Origin: Brachionus plicatilis
Taxonomy: Eukaryota > Rotifera > Eurotatoria > Ploima > Brachionidae
Length of the DNA stretch: 64,000 nt
NCBI GenBank assembly: GCA_010279815.1
Contig: QEOQ01000246.1
Span: 504,662-568,661, forward strand
Reading direction: 5' to 3'
The translations under genes were made by a program, and so were the position numbers. The notes beneath the pieces are model-generated. The model saw only the letters and a program-made list of their open reading frames with translations, made no database searches and was not told where the DNA came from. Positions within the stretch are counted from its first letter, which is position 1, and every line of letters starts with the position of its first letter. Positions 1-16,300 of this stretch are shown here, one piece after another.

Positions 1-80
1 AACCCGATTCAATTGAGAATTTTGTCAAGCAATTTATTTATGACCCTACTTATACAAGTTCTTTGAAGTCAACTTGGTAA
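1..80 (+). CDS. malic enzyme paralog, last exon (partial, 3' end only)
   Basis: The first 80 bases read in frame as the C-terminal tail of a malic enzyme, starting PDSIENFVKQF, ending SLKSTW and then TAA at 78-80. The stretch 1-79 is identical to 7775-7853, the tail of the malic enzyme gene that follows. Only the stop codon (TAA against TAG) and the DNA after it differ. The rest of this gene lies before the window. It is therefore the upstream member of a tandem pair on the same strand. Malic enzyme oxidatively decarboxylates malate to pyruvate using NAD(P)+. Assignment rests on identity to the second copy, whose catalytic core is visible. A duplicated haplotype left in the assembly could give the same picture. 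Confidence 0.8.
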   Translation, partial: PDSIENFVKQFIYDPTYTSSLKSTW

Positions 81-391
81 ACTAATGAGATTTTTAAGTT
101 AATTGAAATAATAATTATTTGAATAAATTTTATTATTTTTTAATAAAATATAATTTTTCAAATTTTTTATTAATATTATTTATTATTAAATTTTTTTTTA
201 ATCACACCATGTCATAAATATTTAGAAGAATTAAGAGTAAGGGATATGCTGTATTTCATTCTTTTTTGGACCCCCAAATGAATGAAGAATAAAAACAAAT
301 TCAATATTTTTAAAAATCAATTGAAATAATGCCTTTCAAAGATTCTAAAAAACACAAGTTTTTTTTCAGAATAAATTTTCCTTTTGGTTTC
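81..391. other. AT-rich spacer after malic enzyme paralog
   Basis: This is 3' flank of the partial malic enzyme. It contains AATAAA-like motifs and long A/T runs. I see no coding signal. A short stretch around 205-225 loosely resembles the 3' flank of the second malic enzyme near 7905, as expected for an old duplicated flank. Confidence 0.5.
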
Positions 392-908
392 GGCAAATTG
401 AAGTTCATGATCAAATGTAAATTTCAAATCAAAATTTTTAGTTTTTGATTCAAATAAAATGGTATTTTTTATCAATTTTTTAATAATAAATGACTATACT
501 TTATTAAACATTATTTGTTTAATCTATAATTGGATAGAAAATTATATGAATTTTTGTCTGAAGTAAAAATAAAATCTTAATCGATATTTTGAAATTTTGC
601 AATACAAAATTTAACATTGTTTCGCCGTAAAATATTTTAAATAATATTAAAATATCATTTAAAGTCATAATTTGGATACCTAAATGTCGATTTTAAATTT
701 GTCTTTAAAATTTTCAAATAAAGATTTTAGAAGAATCAATTAAAGCTCAATTAGAAAAAAATGAATTGTTATTTTTTTTAATTAAAATAATAAACATCTT
801 ATGTTTAATTTAAAAAAACTTTAAAAAAATCTAATTTCATCATTTTTATTTAGATTTGAATCAATTAAATTTTGATCATTTGATTATGATCATGAACTTC
901 AAGTTGCC
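392..908. mobile_element. MITE with GGCAAATTGAAGTT terminal inverted repeats
   Basis: The left end begins GGCAAATTGAAGTTCATGAT. The right end read in reverse begins GGCAACTTGAAGTTCATGAT. The nine bases TTTGGTTTC occur at 383-391 and again at 909-917, directly flanking the element, so they look like a target-site duplication. The interior is non-coding and AT-rich. Length is about 517 bases. The same terminal sequence recurs at 1094, 30772, 41263 and 58277. An 8-9 base duplication suggests a hAT-like non-autonomous DNA transposon; the superfamily is an inference. Confidence 0.8.
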
Positions 909-1093
909 TTTGGTTTCTTGAATACTAGTACTAGTATTTTGTAAAAAGTGAATCATATAATAAAAGCATACTTATATTTAAAATTATATTTTCAACAAAA
1001 ATTATCTTAAAATATCTGTTGACCTAATATTTGCGGTAAAAGATCATAAAACATTTACTTTCATTAATTTGTTAAAATTTACAGATCGTTAAA

Positions 1094-1522
1094 GGCAAAG
1101 TTCATGATCAAATGTAAGTTTCGAATAAAATTTTAAAACTTTGATTTAAATATAGGTCTTTTTAATCAATTTTTTAATAAAAAATGGCTAAACTTTATCA
1201 AACATAATTTGTTTAATCTTTAACTAGATATAAATATTACATGAATTTTTATCTGAAGTAAAAATAAAATATTTATCAATATTTTGAAATTCAAAATTTT
1301 ACTTTTTTTTGGTGTAATATATTTTTATTTAAATTAAGATATCATTTAAAGCGTTTATTTGAGTCATAATTTGGAAAACTCAATGCGGATTTTAATTTGT
1401 CTTCAAATTTTTCAAACGAAGATTTTGAAAGAATCAATTAAAGATCAGTTAGAAAAAAAATTTTTTCTTTAATTAAGATATTAAAAATTTAATGTTTAAT
1501 TAAAAAAGAATTTATTAAAAAA
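1094..1522. mobile_element. truncated second copy of the 392-908 MITE
   Basis: It starts GGCAAAGTTCATGATCAAAT and follows the 392-908 copy through matching interior sequence, then stops before the right terminus near 1522. A reverse-strand malic-enzyme fragment takes over there. The truncation point therefore marks a rearrangement junction. Confidence 0.65.
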
Positions 1523-1530
1523 AATACACA

Positions 1531-1662
1531 TTTCTTGAGAGCTATATTGGTCATTTTAACTGCAGTCAATAGACCTGATAATGCAACTGATGCAGTCCCC
1601 TGAATGTCATCATTAAAAGTATGAGCTTTATCGCGGTATTTTTTCTTTAGTAATCTTAATCT
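1531..1662 (-). pseudogene. malic enzyme exon fragment (decayed, reverse strand)
   Basis: On the minus strand one frame reads KKKYRDKAHTFNDDIQGTAS followed by VALSGLLTAVKMTN. This is the malic-enzyme segment ending one metal-binding region, with the family signature FNDDIQGTAS. It is closer to the general animal sequence than to the copy at 6742-7701, which reads CLFDDDIQGTASMVLSGMLT. Similarity fades after about 44 residues into unrelated sequence, and no other malic-enzyme exons lie nearby. It is in opposite orientation to the two tandem genes. I read it as a relic of a third, more distant paralog. Confidence 0.75.
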
Positions 1663-1929
1663 GCCTTTTTCCTTGCAAAATAACTTTTTTTTAGTTTTAA
1701 TGTTTTTGCTTGTCTTTTTTTCATTGATTTCCAAGCTGAAATACCATATTACGCTGGCAATATGTGAACAACATGAATATTCAGATCCAAAGAGTCTAGA
1801 ATTTAGGCAATTTTCGCCATTATTATTTGCAAAAGTATTATCTAATTTTAAAAAAATAATTTTTTTTAAAGATGGTATTAATAAATTAATTTTTATAATC
1901 GCATTATTATTTCATTAGTGGTACAAAAT

Positions 1930-2349
1930 TTAACTAGAGTATAATGGATGCGGTCAGAGCAAACCGGTCCATTACACGGACCTTTTTGCGGTCATTTAGT
2001 CAATAAGCTAAAATGTCTAATTTTTGAACAGTCAAAAAATATGGCCAAAATAAATCGGGCGGCCACATAAATCGTAAAATTTTTTGAGACAAAAATTTTA
2101 AAATAATGTTAAAATAATGTAGAAGTATCTTTAAATATACAAGCGAACCCATTTATTGTAAATAATGTGGAAAAAAATAAAGGTAAAGGTTTTACTTTGT
2201 AGTAGGGAATTAATTAAATTTTTATTTAGTAATCCAATATTTTTTAGTTTCATTTGAAATAATCAAAGATATTTATTGAAAGCTTACTTATTTTACCTCA
2301 TGTAAAAATATGCGGAATGGTAAGACATATAATCAAAATAGCCTTTTAA
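1930..2349. other. non-coding spacer
   Basis: A slightly GC-richer patch (about 1940-2070, with words such as GGTCCATTACACGGACC and GCGGTCA) could be transposon debris. No frame is open beyond chance. The rest is AT-rich with no recognised feature. Confidence 0.4.
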
Positions 2350-3060
2350 TTACCAAAAGGTAAAAACCAGCCTAGAAGCTCCTCGCCAAACTAAATCAGC
2401 CCCGCCATTAAGTCAGATTGAAAAATATAATCAAAATCCGCTTTTGCCTACATTCAATCAAATACCGAAGTCTGTTCCGACTACTGAAGACAAAAAATGT
2501 CCGGAGATAAATATGAATGGAAATACTATCTCACTTTCATGATTGTAGCCTAAAGAGAATGAAGAAGATGAGGACATCATTTTCTATATAGGGGGAGAGG
2601 AAGAAAGAGAGTTTAAGGACTCTCTGCAGAATTGTGGAACGATTCATGAAATTATTGATAGCAAAGTAGGAAAATTAAGAGTTAGTTCTTTAAAAAAAAA
2701 TTCTTAGTTCACCAAAAAATTCTTATTTGAAATATTCTCGGATGAAAAAGATCTGTTGTTCAGTGTATACATATCTTTTTCATCCTATAATATGGTAATG
2801 GAGATTCGTTGCCCTAGAATAGGACGTATCCAAAAATCACCACTAGATAAATAGATAATTTTTTTTAGTTTTAATTTTTTTTTTAAATATAACCTCTCAG
2901 ACATCGGGAGATGTCTTCTGCGGGAGAGAAAGAAATGTAACACCTCATGTAACCCTTCATGTAACCCACGCCCTGTCTATTGTTGTAATAAATATGTATG
3001 TTATAATGTAATTTTAGTTAGATTTTTAATTTTTAATAAAGATTTAGATTTAGAAACTCT
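2350..3060 (+). mobile_element. LTR-retrotransposon remnant: end of internal region, polypurine tract and LTR
   Basis: Two open stretches in the + direction (about 2361-2540 and 2550-2690) encode hydrophilic protein, separated by stops. They include the acidic run PKENEEDEDIIFYIGGEEE. After them a purine-rich tract (GCGGGAGAGAAAGAAA, 2920-2935) directly precedes TGTAACACC at 2936. That is the expected layout of a polypurine tract followed by the start of a 3' LTR (TG...). The following 100 bases carry a repeated TGTAAC word and AATAAA motifs. I recognise no protease, reverse transcriptase or integrase here, so the family is unassigned and the right LTR end is not fixed. Confidence 0.55.
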
Positions 3061-3220
3061 CGTTTAATTTTATTTAATAGTGTCACGCTATTAAATTAGT
3101 CTTTAATTTATCCAGTTCAGAGAGAACTTTTGATTTTCTATGTCTACAAAATCTGAAAACTTAGAAAATTATAAAATTGATTTATTTTTTTTTTAAAAAA
3201 AACTTTACTTACCAAGATTC

Positions 3221-3778
3221 AAGATTCAACTTTAAATTGGCGATGTGTTGCAAAGACAAAGTGTAATATATTTTGGAAAGTTTTCAAATGTAATGAAAAT
3301 TTGTCAATAAAAGTACTTAATTTTTAGTAAAATCGTTCTTAACTGCTTACGACAAAAAAAATGAAGATTTTGGTAAGAAAAATTTAAAATTCGCTTCTTT
3401 TCCTAAATTTATTTTATTTTGAAAAATTTTAAAAAATTTCATAATTCTTTACCGATTCTTACTTAATTTTACGAAAAATTACGCAATTTTTAGAAAAAGA
3501 AGCGAATTTTAAATTTTCAATTTTTGGTAAAATTAAGTAAGAATCAGTAAAGAATTATGAAATTTTTTAAAATTTTTCAAAATAAAATAAATTTAGGACA
3601 AGAAGCGAATTTTAAATTTTTCTTACCAAAATCCCCATTTTTTTTGTCGTAAGCAGTTAAGAACGATTTTACTAAAAATTAAGTACTTTTATTGACAAAT
3701 TTTCATTACATTTGAAAACTTTCCAAAATATATTACACTTTGTCTTTGCAACACATCGCCAATTTAAAGTTGAATCTT
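3221..3778. repeat. long near-perfect inverted repeat (foldback element)
   Basis: The left arm runs from AAGATTCAACTTTAAATTGG at 3221 to about 3473. Its near-perfect reverse complement runs from about 3528 to 3778. The arms are about 250 bases each around a spacer of about 55 bases. Only scattered mismatches and one small length difference are visible by eye. There is no coding capacity. It could be a foldback or MITE-type transposon, or a duplication with inversion. No convincing target-site duplication is seen at its ends. Transcribed RNA would form a very stable long hairpin. Confidence 0.85.
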
Positions 3779-4608
3779 TTTTATAATTCTGAAAAATAAA
3801 TCATCGATGAAAGTAATGGTCTTCCATTTTGAGAAGCGGTAATCTTTTTAAATTAAAATTAATAAATAGGATTTTTATTCAATTATTCATGGTTTATCTT
3901 TACTTTTAATTAAATTAAATATAGATTTTTAATTAATTGGTTTGATGTTTTTCCTTTGATAATTTGATAATTTGCTAATAGTAGTTAGATATAAATTATA
4001 TTTTGCAATTTCTTTATTTTTTGGCTCCAATTTTACTTTTACCATTCTAAATTTACTGTCTTACAAAAATGATTAAATTATTTATATTTTGAAAATGCTA
4101 ATTTAATAATTAATTTTATTTTTATTTTATTTTATTTTATTTTATTTAAACAAAAGCCTGAAGGAGTAAGTAAAGAGAATAAATTGCTATTTTAATACAG
4201 CGCTATTTTACAGAACAAAAATATAAAAAAGTAATTTAAACTTTTCTTACTGAAAAAATCTCGAAAGATAGCTTGAAAATTTTAATTTTTAAATTAGAAA
4301 TAATTGAAATAGCTAAATTTTTTTTTATTCTAAAATAAATTTTTATACTGGTATAAAGGATGGAAAAAAATGTAAAAATATATTAAAATTGTATTCTAAT
4401 TCAAATATAGAAAAATTTAAAAAATGTTTTTAATTTAATCCCTTATTCCTAGTATTATTCTAGTAAAATTACTTTAAAATAAAAATGCAATTTTCAATCT
4501 CTATTTAAAAATTATAAATGGAAAATTTGTTTTTTTCAAAATTAAATAAAGTATTCGTATTTAAATTTAATTGATTTTTGTTCTTTTTAAAACTTCGAAG
4601 TAAAAAAG
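3779..4608. other. region upstream of malic enzyme; first exon not found
   Basis: The N-terminal exon of the malic enzyme should lie here, but I could not find a start codon exon. A GTAAGT donor-like site follows CCTGAAGGA at about 4156-4165, and a TTTTA microsatellite lies at about 4105-4146. The remainder is AT-rich without coding signal. Confidence 0.4.
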
Positions 4609-7854
<3,246 letters not shown>

Positions 7855-10329
7855 ACTTAGATTTTTTTTAATTTTTAAATAAATTTCAGTTTGTTAATTT
7901 TTTTTCCACATCATGAATATTTAATAGATATAAATTTTTGACTTTAATTTTTATTTTTCTTAAATTAAAATTTTGTGATACCTTTAGTTTTGGATAAAAC
8001 AATAATTTAATGATCAAATTTTTGAATTTTATATTTCAAATTATTCTTACAAAATTGAAATATTGATGAAATTTTGTCTTGGAAATTTCTAATTTAAAAG
8101 AGATCCTTATCATAGGAAAAATATCTTTAAGGAATTTCTTGAATTTAAATTTTATTATTTTTTATAAAAATAAAATGAAATTGACTTATCTATTTTTAAG
8201 AATTTTGTGAACACGCACAAGCGTTTTTAAACTAACTTCACTAAAAAAACCTTTGAAAAACTTATTTATTAAATTTAATCATATTTTGGAGATTTTCCTT
8301 CATTATAAAAATAGAATCAAAATTTTTATCAATAAATGTTAATTTTAGTAGACTAGATAATTAAAGATCATTACCAAACTACTGCTGTTACTGAATAATG
8401 ATTATTTAAAAATCCAATTTAACTTATATTGAAGAAGTAAACTATTTAAATCTTAAATCTTAAAAAATACATTTTTAGATTCAAATTTTAAATGTTTTTT
8501 CAGTAAAAATTAAAAAATATTTTTAATTTCATTAGATTTAACCCAGAAACAATTTTTAATTAGAATCCTGTTAGATCTCTTAAATCATTTCTAACAACTT
8601 AATTGAATAATGAAAATTTTCATATTAATTTCTGTTTTTGAAGAATTATTTAGGATATTTATTTATTTTGATTTTTGAGGCCACATATTGATTGATTGTG
8701 AAAATTTTTAATTAAAATTATTCGGGACTTTTAAAGTATTCAAAAAGAATTCTTGAATAATCTTGGGCGTTAGTCAATATTGTTTGATCTAATTGATCAT
8801 TTTTTTATCATTTTAAACTTATCAATTAATTATATAAACAAAAAAAAACTTTTACTAAAATAAAAATAATTTGGTCAGAAAATTGAACGTAAGTGTGGAA
8901 AACCAAACCCAAACAATTCAAGCATTTTTTTTTTGATTTCTTAAGAAATTAACACCAAAAAAATGCCAGTTTTATAATAATCATTTAAATGGAGTTACAT
9001 TTTGAAATAAATTTAAAAATAAAAAAATTTGAATTTAAAGAATTCTATATTGGGTTATTTAAATTTTTATTCAAAAAAAAATGGTGATTAAAAATAATAA
9101 AATTGAATTACAATCTTAAATAAAATAGAGAATTCTAATAATTTACATTTTTTAAAGTATAATTTACCTTTAAAATTTTGAATTTTCCTCTCATTAACGT
9201 AAAATTTTTTTAATTTTTACTGAAAAATTAAAAAAAAAATAATTTCTAATTTTTTTTAGCACTTTTTATTTGTATGCTAAAATTAGTAATTTTTACCTCA
9301 ATCAATGTATAATTACGTTAAATTACCAAAAATCCACATATCACTGTATAAAAAACAAAAAAATTAAGTCATTATCAATATTATAAACATCCTTATTACT
9401 AGAAAATAATTTTTTTTAACTCTAATTTAATCCTGTTCAATTAATCCAATTAGGAAATAAATCTTAATACTAAAGGCTTTTTTTTCAAAAAATATCACAA
9501 TTTTCGAATTTTTTATCAAAATCATGCGTAATTTTGCGTTAATTTGGTGATTTTATTTATTTCATTTTAGCAAAGTTCAATTGAATACAAATTAGTTTTC
9601 TAAATAACATAAAAATAATTCGCAATTTTTGTCAATGAAAAAGTTGAATTAGTTTTATTTGTATTCATGCAATTAAGGCTCCAAACTTTCGTTTAGCCAT
9701 GTTTGCTTTGAATTAAAAATTGTTTGCTAGAAACAAAACGAGGACACAATTACAAGGATCAGTTGATTTAATTGTAAAAAACCTCGCAATTACCATCTTC
9801 AAAAAATCAAACTACCTAGGATAAATTAATTTTAGACATTCTTATTAGGTCTTATGGCAAATTTATACCGGCAACAAAGCTGAACACAAAACTCTCTTTT
9901 TCAATAATCCTTTTACATACAACAACCTTTTGAATAAATAATCGAGCAAAAAACTTTCAATTTTTGTATTTTAGTGATCGCTACACAACTTCAAGACCCA
10001 CTTAAAGTCGGACATTTGTAACAAATTAATTAATAACTGCTCACATACTTTCTTTGTCTAGCTTTCATATGTTACATTGACCACTTAGCTCCAAAGCTTA
10101 AACTATTTGCTTTTTAGCGTAAATACGCCCCACAATCTTGTTAAGTCCAACTAAAATAAAATATTGATTAAGAATGGCTTTAGTGACATATTGATCGCAA
10201 AGCCCTTACTTTAAAACAGGAAAAAGTTAATGCCAAGGACCTTGTGCATTTCCCAAACACCTTTGTTTATTTTATTTTTATTCATTTAATTTTAGACATG
10301 TTTTTTTTTTAAACAAATAAAAAAATAAG
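7855..10329. other. intergenic, malic enzyme to chitin synthase
   Basis: AT-rich throughout, with no open frame or family motif recognised. AATAAA-like motifs near 7878 may serve the malic enzyme. The last 300 bases are presumed promoter and 5' leader of the chitin synthase. The pyrimidine-rich TTCATTTAATTTTAG at about 10283-10297 and the AAG directly before the ATG at 10330 are possible 3' splice acceptors. Confidence 0.5.
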
Positions 10330-13300
10330 ATGCGGGTTACTTCTGAGTATGATCATTCGTATAGAACTGCAGGAAAAGGCGAAGTGGACGATTTGTCCAA
10401 GCTTGAGTTTCTAGACGAACAAGCTCTTATAAACGAACTTTATGTTCGCTACAAAAATGGACAAATATACGTAAGAATTTTTTTTTAGATTTTTTTTTAA
10501 ACACTAGAAGACCCAAGAAATTATTTAGACTTTTTTTGACCATTAGAAATTAAATTTAAGAAATCCAAACAAAAATTTTCGAAAATTTTTTTCTCAAATT
10601 TATTTTCAAAAATGTAGTTTAAATTTTGTAAAAAATTTAATTCATCACTAATAAAATACCGACAAAAAAATGACAAAAAGAACCGAGAAGTTATTTAGAC
10701 TTCTTTTGACCATTAGAAATTAAATTTAATTGAACAAAAAAAATTTTTCCAAATTTTTTTTGTCTCTAATTTATTTTCAAAAATAGAGTTTAAATTTTGT
10801 TAAGAATTTATTTTATCACTAATAAAAAAAAACATAAAAAAAATTTAATATAAAGATTCAAGAAGTTTTTTGGACTTATCTGACCATTAAAATTAAATAT
10901 AAGTAAATTAAACAAAAATTATTTTTCTTTAATTTATTTTCAAAAATGTAGTTTAAATTTTATTAAGAATTAATTTAATCACAAATAAAAAAACATAAAA
11001 AAATAACATTTTTAGACTTTATTTTTGAGAGAAGTTTTTTAAAAATTTTGTATTCTTTTTTAGTTAATTTCTCTTTTGAATCAGCAATTTAGGAACAATT
11101 TGAACAAATTCTGAATTTTAATTTAATAACATAAATTCCACATAATTAAAATGTATAAAAGAAAATATTACCCTAAAACCTCCTTGTTTCATTGTAATTT
11201 AACAAATAAGTTTAATTAAACTTCTCGGGTCTTAACATCAAAAAACAGATTTAGGTCTTCTAGTGTTAAATATTTTTTAAAAAAAATTTAAATTTTAAAT
11301 TTTTAATAAATATTTTTGATTTTTTTTTATAAATTAAAGACCTATATTGGTGATGTGCTGATTGCGGTCAATCCATTCAAGCAGCTGAATATCTATGAGA
11401 AAGAGCAGCACAAGGCCTATTCAAAAGTGAGGTTCCGCTCTTTGCTCACACCTCACGTTTTCTGGGTGGCAGATGCGGCCTACCAGCGCATGCTTTTCCA
11501 CAAAGCGACCCAGTGCATAGCTGTGTCGGGCGAGTCCGGTGCAGGAAAAACTGAGAGCACCAAGCTGATGATACAGCACATTATTTACCTGTGCAAGAGT
11601 GATTTTGACAAAGAATTGCAGAAAAAAATTGTCGATGTGAACACACTGTTGGAGGCATTTGGCAATGCGCAGACATGCATGAACTCCAACTCGAGCCGAT
11701 TCGGCAAGTTTGTTCAAATAATTTTTACAGATGAAGGACAAATACTTGGTGCCAAGGTCTATGACTATTTGCTGGAAAAATCGCGGGTGGTCAACCACGG
11801 ACCGGGCGAAAGAAACTACCACATTTTTTATTACATGTTCAGCGGGCTGGAAAAAGAAGAATTGGATTATTACTATCTGGACTCATTGGAAAATTTTCGC
11901 ATCCTTGGAACTAGTGCGGGCTGCAAGGCCTACTTGACCAAGAGCGAGATTAAGTACTGCAAAATGATGTTCCAGGCTCAGAAAGACATAATGAAAAGAG
12001 TTGGCTTTCTGGACGAGGACATCACGCTCATTTTTACCATTCTAGCTGCCGTTTTGCACTTGACCAACATTTCTTTTTGCCAAGATGAAGAAACTGACGG
12101 CGTTTACATTGATGATGAGTATCCTCTTGAGGTTGTGTCCAATTTGTTGTGTTTGGACCAGGAAATTTTGGCCACTGCGCTCATATCCAGCTCGAATGTT
12201 ACTAAAGGAGAAAAGGTGGTTAGTCTGAAGAATAAAGACCAGGCTAATGATGGCCGCGATGCTCTTGCCAAAGCTTTGTATGAACGCTTGTTTGGATGGA
12301 TTGTTCATCAAATTAATGAGCTTTTGCAGCCGAATAGTGCGCTTGGGTAAAAAAATTTTTTTTTTTCAAAAATTTATTAATATTTTTAAAATGAAGATTT
12401 AAAAATTAAACAAAAAAATTCTAAAAAAAATTTATTAAAATACTTGAAAAGTAAAAAATCTTATTTTTTTGTCAAATTATTTAGGAAATATATCCTGTTT
12501 TTAAATCTAAATATTTTGATTTATAAATAATCCCGAATTTGTTACAAAAATTTCACGGATAGCGGATTAAGATACAAAGTGATTGTCAAACTATAAATAG
12601 TGACAAGTCTTTTTAACTTTTGGACTTTTTATAAAAATAAAAAATTTTAAAACACAATTTTATTTTATTTTTTTTAAGCGAAAAGCTTGACTTGTTGCCA
12701 TCAATTGGAATTTTGGACATGTCCGGCTTTGAAAATTTTTCTCTCAACAGCTTCGAACAATTGTGCATTAATGCAGCTAATGAACATTTACAGTTTTATT
12801 TCAATGAGCACATTTTTCTACAAGAAGAGGAGGAATACTTCAATGAAGGCATTCCGTTTGACATTGTTGATTTTCAAAACAACGAAGACTTAATAGAAGT
12901 GTTCATGGGTCCTCTGGGACTGTTTGCTTTACTGGACGAAGAGTCAAAGTTTCCGCGAGCCTCTGACAGCTCGCTGGTCGAGAAATTCTACTCTCACTGG
13001 AAAAACTCGGACAGATATGTTCGCTCAAGGGCCACTGATCTCACTTTTGGCATCAACCACTACGCTGGCAGGGTGATCTACAACGCCAAGGGGTTTTTGG
13101 AGAAAAACCGCGACAACCTGAGCCAAAACATTATTGAATGCTTGAAAAACTCAAATATAGAGGTGGTTTCAGAGCTTTTTTCTGTGGAGAGAACCGAGTC
13201 TGGCTCAATTTCGCGCTCGGCCACTGCCTTTATTGCCAAGCCGTATTTGCCATCGCGGCCCAAGTCCAACGATTTGAGAAGACAAAGGGACAGCTTCACA

Positions 13301-16300
13301 CAAAAAACGACCAAGAGCATCAAAAAAAGAATGTAATTTTTTATTTCATAAAATTTTTTATTTAATTTAAATAATTTTTTTTAAAGTCAAACTCTTAAAA
13401 CAAATACAATTCAAAAAGATAAGCTAAATCAAGTGACTATGACTTGTCACTTTAGAGTAGGATTAAGAAATATTTTTTTTAATTTTTTTTAATTTTTATT
13501 TTTGACAAAGAATTCGTTGGCCGAACTATTGGACAAAATGAAAGACGCGGAGCCGTTCTTTGTGCGGTAAAAAAATAGATTATTAAAAGCTTAGATTTGA
13601 CTATTAAAGGCCGTGAACAATTAACTTTTAAAAAAGAAAAGAAAGATAGAGTAAACATACTCGTAACGCAGATAGATAGACTAAAAAGCAAATAAACAAT
13701 TTATTTTCAATTATAAACGGATATTTTAATTAAGAGACAACTTTAAAATTCTAGCCGAACAATTGAGTCTTGAGACTACTGAGGTACTCTATTGATATTA
13801 TGGGTCTTAATTGATTAGCGGCAACGCCCTAGCGAGCAAATACGAGCTAGTTGATGGCAAATATTTTCTTGTTTAAACTAAGGACATAGTTAACAAAGGC
13901 CCAAATTAAGTGTTTAGGAAAATATTTTGTTAAACTTGTGTTTGTTTGTATTATCTATGGGGGTACAAATATTTCAACTATGTTTTAATATTGAATAATC
14001 AAGATTAATTAATTTGCGGAAATGTCCCTTCGTAGTTTATATAAGATAGGTGTTTAATTTGAATTTTTTTGAAAAAAAAAATATCTAATAAATTACAACT
14101 TGGGGATTTTGTCAGAGAAAATATTTTCAAGGCTCATAATTGTTAATTAGTATTCAAAGAAAACAAGGTATTAAAATATTTATAAAAAATAGAGAATTTT
14201 TTTTCAATTTTTTTTTCAAGTAAATAATTAAAAAATTTATTTATTCGAAAAATAATTGAAAATTAAAATCTAGTAAATCAACGAAAAGTATTAAAATATT
14301 TATAAAAAGTACAAAAATTAATTTATTTTATAAAAAATTTAAAATTGGTATTCAAACTAACAAATACAAACAAAAAATTTTTTTTTTCAATTTATTGTTA
14401 AATAAATAATTAAAAATGTTCTCTTTTAGTTTTTTAAAAAAAAATAGAGAATAGATAAAAAATAAAGAGTTTTTTTAATGAATAATTTAAATTTAAATTT
14501 AAACTTGACCGAATATTCCAATGACGTAAATACATCAATAGATCAGAGTGCGAGTGCTGCCGTGCTCAATTATAACAACGAGTACGGCGATAATTTGCTA
14601 TCTAACGAGTTTAATAAGAAAAGTCTTAAAAAAGTAGATAAAAAATGCGACAAAAAGTAGTCAAATCAGAGCTAATTTTAAAAACAATATTTTAGCAATT
14701 TTTTTTCAGGTGTTTGAAGCCAAACCACGAGCGCAAGTCGAACAAATTCGACCAAGACCTCATATCCGAGCAGCTAAAGTACAATGGCCTGTTGGACATA
14801 GCGCACATACGCAACCAAGGCTGGCCGTATCGCATGCACTTCGAGGACTTTTTGGACAAGTACCAGATAATCGCGTTTCCAATGTGCCAAGAGCTCAAGC
14901 CCATTGGCAAACACTGCGAGTCCATTCTAAAAGAGCTTGATATCAAGGATTACGCAATTGGCAAGACCAAAGTAAGCACTAATCAATCGGGGGTTGAATC
15001 AAGGATATTAATTAAATGTAAACAAGGGCGGAATTAAATTAAAAATCAATATTTTAGCATTTATTAAACTTTAGGCAAAAATTAGGTTAGCTTCTTTATT
15101 TTTTTTTCTCATATAAAAGACATTTAATTTGCTGGGATTTTGTTGTTTTTTTGTTTACTAAATGTTTTCTAATCTTTAAAATAGACACGACCATCGATAT
15201 CTCTAAATTTTGTCGGGGTTAATCCCGACTAATAGGCTTTAATCAGATTAATAAATATTGTCAAAAATGGTCGTGTTAATTTTTAGTTTTAGCTTACTCT
15301 TGCTTATTTGCCAGTCGATTGTAAAAAAAAAAAACTCTTTCTATTTTGATCTTAATTGGAAAATTATTTAGGAATAAAGAAAAAAAATAAAAAAATAAAA
15401 AAAAGAAAGAAAAAGCTTTAAATTAATTGAATATTTTCGCGGAGGATTACGCGAGGATTCTTCACTGAGCCATTGCGCAACCTAAACTTACGGATCGAGT
15501 TATTAATTAAAATGAATTCTTTTGTTTAGAAATAGATAAGTCTTTAGGGTATTAGTGAATATTTAATAAAAATTTTATCTCCTATTATAACTCGAACGTT
15601 TATTTTAAACTAAAAAAGGTTAAATCTTTTAAATTTTATTTCAATTTAAATTAAATGAAAGTGTGTATTTTTATGTTTGTGTGTGTTTGTGTGGGGGTTC
15701 CCGGGTTTACAATTGCTCTCCTTGATTCAACACACAACTCTAACCTTTCGTAATTATTTGTTGTGTAGGTATTTTTGAAAATGTGGCACCCGGAAATACT
15801 CAATCAACAGTTGGATAGTTTGGTAAGCCAGGTGATAGTGTGCCAGAAAATGGTGAGAGGTTTCCTGTGCCGCAGAAGACTCTTAAGAATGCTAGAGCTG
15901 GTCCAGGATCAGACCGAAGACAAAATTCTTTTCGTAAGCCAAGCTCAAAGCCTAGGTCTGGCCGCTTACGAACACATTAGCTCAAATCTTAGACTTACAA
16001 TTAAAGTTTGTTCTTGTTTTGTTTAAAAGCGATGAATTTTTAAGAAATTTTTAAATTATAAGTTTTTGTTAAAATTTTAATTTCATTATTTAAAAAAAAA
16101 ATTTACTCAATGAAAAAAAATACTCAATAATTCTAATTTTAAATTATAAAATTAAATGAATATTTATAAATTAAATGTTCAATTATTTTTAAGGTAGATA
16201 AGTGTAAAATTTCGGTCTTAATTATTTTTAGTACATTGAACGTAGTAAACAGTTATGAAATGAAAAGAGGGGTTAAAAAATTAATGAAGCTATCAGGATT

